64,000 bases of DNA from Moniliella sp. 'wahieum'. Taxonomy: Eukaryota > Basidiomycota > Moniliellomycetes > Moniliellales > Moniliellaceae. The notes under the pieces are model-generated. The model ran no database searches. It had not been told where the DNA came from and saw nothing but the letters and a program-made list of their open reading frames with translations. Position numbers and translations under genes: made by a program. The DNA is taken from assembly GCA_003971905.1 (NCBI GenBank), contig RSEE01000009.1:310001-374000 (forward strand), written 5' to 3'. This document shows positions 61,411-64,000 of this stretch, in pieces. The first letter of the stretch is position 1. Every line of letters begins with the position of its first letter.

Positions 61411-61780
61411 GGGGGAGGAAAGTGAGGTGGCGGGAGGAAAGGAAGGACCTCTACTCGATCGCGATTGCCGCGAACTCAGCTGTCCACGCAGCTGGCTAGC
61501 TTGTCACAGTGACAAGTCAAGCTAGTACAGGCTAACAACACACATGTTACACATGAGAGGCTCACATCCTGAGATCTCAGACCGGTTAGGTCTCAGTGGC
61601 AAATTACGGCCAGACGGGCCAGAAATAGAGCGCACGGCTATTTCAATGTTCAACGTTCAACATTCAATATTCAGGCCGGCTAATGCCTGCCATTGCAGCT
61701 GCCATCTCTCCACACTTCTTCCATCCATCCACAACCGCCGTACCCCTCCCTCCCCGCCACCGAGCGCCTTGCCGGCAAGC
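61411..61780. promoter_or_regulatory. Divergent intergenic region
   Basis: 370 bp between the start of the helical protein (minus) and the small gene at 61781 (plus). Contains CAATGTTCAACGTTCAACAT at 61645-61664 plus TCAATATTCA, about 107 bp before the right-hand start, and GTGACAAGT/GTCACAGTGAC words at 61502-61518. Confidence 0.5.
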
Positions 61781-62243
61781 ATGGTCAGCAAGGAGGCCAA
61801 CGCGGCGGCGTACGAGTACGACCCACGTATGTATGCGTTTCCTTAATTTGTGCTTCCGTCTCTAACATCTGGGATCTCTGGCGGCGGCGAATGGCAGGAC
61901 CCTCAATCCGCTCATCTTCCACCTCAGCGCCCGCCCCAGCACCGAGGCCTCTACCCAAGCTCGACTTGCGCTCCATTCCTCTCCCGCCGGGACCTGCACC
62001 CCCTTCGGCTAGGATTGAAGGCTGGACCGAAAAGGACGAGCCACCATCCTATTGGAGTGGCAACGAGTCCTCTTCTGCGGCTACGACCGCCCCAGCCCCC
62101 GCTCCCACCCCCGCCTCTGCAACCACCCCGCTCCTGCCAGCAAGGGCGGTGTGATTGCCTCGGCGGCACCAGTGCTACGGGACCTGCAGAAGGAGGCGGC
62201 TGTTTTTACGCCTGCCAGTGTACGCCGGAAGGCACGGGAATAG
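61781..62243 (+). CDS. Small protein of unknown function, Pro/Ala-rich
   Basis: Not recognised with certainty. ATG at 61781 gives MVSKEANAAAYEYDP. A 71-bp intron (61827-61897, GTATGT...GGCAG, CTAAC branch site at 61862-61866) joins to RPSIRSSSTSAPAPAPRPLP. Then LDLRSIPLPPGPAPP, EGWTEKDEPPSYWSG and a Pro/Ala/Thr stretch. One C missing in the CCCC run near 62130 restores the frame to ASKGGVIASAAPVLRDLQKE with AAVFTPASVRRKARE, stop at 62241-62243. The short C-terminal block (APVLRDLQKEA.xF.P.SVRRK) looks like a conserved tail, of the kind seen at the ends of some splicing-linked proteins, but I cannot assign it. About 130 residues. Confidence 0.65.
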
Positions 62244-62815
62244 CTTGAGTCATGCATTGTAACGCCATCAGCGACTATGCCGTCCCAAAGAGCAGCAGGA
62301 AATGGACCGAGCGAACTGTGGGTAGTTGAGCGCTCGCAACCAGGTTGGTACAGTTTGGCCAGTCCACGCTCCCCCGCCAGAAATGGCTGATGGATGGGGG
62401 AGTCACTCTACGCGGCAAGCAGAAGCTCGTCACTTGGGCGGAGTAGTATTTTGACCCCCTCGGTACAGCGATTCGCGTCGGAGTTTTGAGATGGTTGGCC
62501 TCGATGCCCGATGGGCCTCTTGTGCAATATGAAATGGTCCATGTGACACGAGAAATTGAAATTGAGCGGAAGGGACATGATGCATGATGCATGATGCATG
62601 AGATCTGGGACAGTTCTCACTTGAGTGTGATATTCCGTGTCGTGATGCTTGTGACATGTGACATGTGTCATGTGACGCCGCATGTCACATGTGACACACC
62701 CTGGAGACTGAACGTTCAAATTGAACGTGGGTGGCTTGGGCTGGGGCTACGCTGAGCAACATCAGCCTCGGTCGCAGGCTCGGCCGCGTTCAGCAAGACC
62801 CGCATCCTCCCCGCC
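62244..62815. promoter_or_regulatory. Intergenic region upstream of JAC1 with palindromic words
   Basis: TGACATGTGACATGTGTCAT at 62650-62669, followed by GTCACATGTGAC at 62684-62695, an almost continuous palindromic array. GATGCATGATGCATGATGCA at 62579-62598. TGAACGTTCAAATTGAACGT at 62710-62729, about 90 bp before the JAC1 start. No gene is seen. Confidence 0.5.
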
Positions 62816-63511
62816 ATGCTGCCTTTCCGCCTCGCACGCCCGGCGCTGGCGCTGGAGGCGCGTGTAGCGCTGGTGCGCGCGCTGCATGCGACACTCCGCG
62901 TCGGGACTCCCCCCGACTACTACCAGCTGCTGGCGCCCCACCTCGCCAACGCCTCGCTCGGCGCCAAATGGGCGGTGGACGCCGGGGCGCTCAAGGCAGC
63001 CTGGCGCCGCGCCCAGGCGCTCACCCACCCCGATCGCATGGTCAACGCCACCCCCGCCGAACAGCAGGCTGCAGCAGAGCGCTCAGCCGTTGTCAACCGA
63101 GCGTACGAAACACTACGGGACCCCCTGCCCCGCGCTACCTACCTTGTACGCACCCCTCTCCCCTCCCCCCACCCCCCGCATCACGCATTGCCTAACTCCT
63201 TTGCTCTCTTTTAGCTCGAGACCTACACTCCTGCCAACATTGACGAAGAGGCGCGTCTGACCGATCCGGTGCTGTTGGCGCATGTGTTCGAGTTGCAAGA
63301 GCAGTTGGAGGAGGCGGAGGACAAGGAAGCGTTCCAGGATGTCTTGGCAACCGCCCAACCGCCCCTGGCCGAGGCGGAACAGGCCATTGCCGACCAACTG
63401 GCCGCCGAGGCCCCCGATTGGGAGGTGATCAAGAGCCAAATCGCTAGCCTCAAGTACTTTGGCAACATTATCCAGCAAGCCCGCCAGGGCTTGAGTCAAT
63501 TCGACGAATAA
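62816..63511 (+). CDS. JAC1: Mitochondrial iron-sulphur co-chaperone Jac1/HscB
   Basis: J-type co-chaperone that delivers the Isu scaffold to mitochondrial Hsp70 for Fe-S cluster transfer. ATG at 62816: MLPFRLARPALALEARVALV, an Arg/Ala/Leu-rich start fitting a mitochondrial targeting sequence. J domain: PPDYYQLLAP, LKAAWRRAQALTHPDRMVNA (HPD at residues 71-73) and NRAYETLRDPLPRATYL. A 69-bp intron (63146-63214, GTACGC...TTTTAG) lies exactly between ATYL and LETYTPANIDEEA. The C-terminal helical domain has LLAHVFELQEQLEEAEDKEA and WEVIKSQIASLKYFGNIIQQ, ending ARQGLSQFDE. 208 residues, usual length, with no frame change at all, in contrast to most neighbours. Confidence 0.95.
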
Positions 63512-64000
63512 GGTCTCTCCTCCCCGCCCGCAACCAACGACTGAACGTTCTGTGTCTGTCTCTTTTCCTCTTTCCACTATAATGTGTCGTATATCCCTTC
63601 GGCTCTCTACACCACTATTGCATACTCGGCAACTAGTTACGGCCCCAGCTTGACTGGGGCCCGAACAAGGATGACATCCTAGCTCCCTCGGTAAACGGAG
63701 TCCAATTCAAATGAGACGCAAGTGCCACAGACTGCAGGGAGGGAAAAGGGGTGAGTTGTTGTTGCAGGAGGTAGAGCCTCCATCTGATTGCCTTGCCAGT
63801 TGCCTTGCCTCATGGGATATAGCAAGTCATGCTGCCCTCGACGAGCAGTATTATTGAGCCCTCTCGTCCGCGCGACATCCTTGTTCACGCTAGGCCATGA
63901 TCGTCGAAGCAAAGCTTGAACCACCACTGCATGATCGAGCCAGATCGAGGCGTTCAAAGGCGCCTCTGATGCCAAGTGGCGAGAAGCATACGGTCAGATA
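63512..64000. other. 3' flank of JAC1, no gene recognised
   Basis: About 490 bp to the window edge. A minus-strand frame of 98 codons (63679-63975) has no known motif. Nothing else stands out. Confidence 0.55.

Overview
The window reads as nuclear DNA of a filamentous or yeast-like fungus, most likely a basidiomycete. Genes carry one or a few short spliceosomal introns (about 60-240 bp) with a strongly preferred GTACGT donor. Coding regions are GC-rich with a strong preference for C or G at third positions, and the gene products are core eukaryotic ones. The genus cannot be fixed from sequence alone. Assignment to Basidiomycota rests on protein flavour and intron style and is an inference.

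Most genes are interrupted in the raw sequence by single-base frame changes, many at homopolymer runs. They hit genes expected to be essential (ARF1, eIF3b, MTR3), so I read them as uncorrected long-read assembly errors, not as pseudogenes. The coordinates below therefore span whole genes, introns and frame changes included.

Layout. 1-21 kb: a VAP/Scs2 ER tail-anchored protein (-), the Arf1 GTPase (-), a Pap1/Yap-type bZIP factor (+), a flavodoxin-like quinone reductase (+), the Rad54 recombination translocase (+), eIF3b (+), and a secreted alanine-rich protein with about eight tandem repeats of roughly 72 residues (-). 21-32.7 kb: a gene-poor repeat island with several families of dispersed repeats, a 20-bp minisatellite and only weak coding traces. 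32.7-44.6 kb: an SR-protein kinase (-), the ribosome-associated J-protein zuotin (-) divergent from the exosome subunit Mtr3 (+), a FAM32A-like protein (+) and a PH-ArfGAP protein (-). 44.6-50.3 kb: a second repeat island holding further copies of the repeats found in the first. 50.3-63.5 kb: a CaMKK-type (Ssp1/Sak1-like) kinase (+), an AAAP-type amino acid transporter (-), a large helical protein of unknown function (-), a small unknown protein (+) and the iron-sulphur co-chaperone Jac1/HscB (+). The last 0.5 kb holds nothing recognised.

There is no operon logic. A loose theme is membrane traffic: Arf1, an ArfGAP and VAP lie in one window, but not side by side. The most unusual material is the repetitive secreted protein, a dispersed GC-rich repeat whose hairpin stem shows compensatory base changes between copies, and intergenic clusters of short, often palindromic 6-8 bp words that recur across the window, some about 90-140 bp upstream of gene starts.
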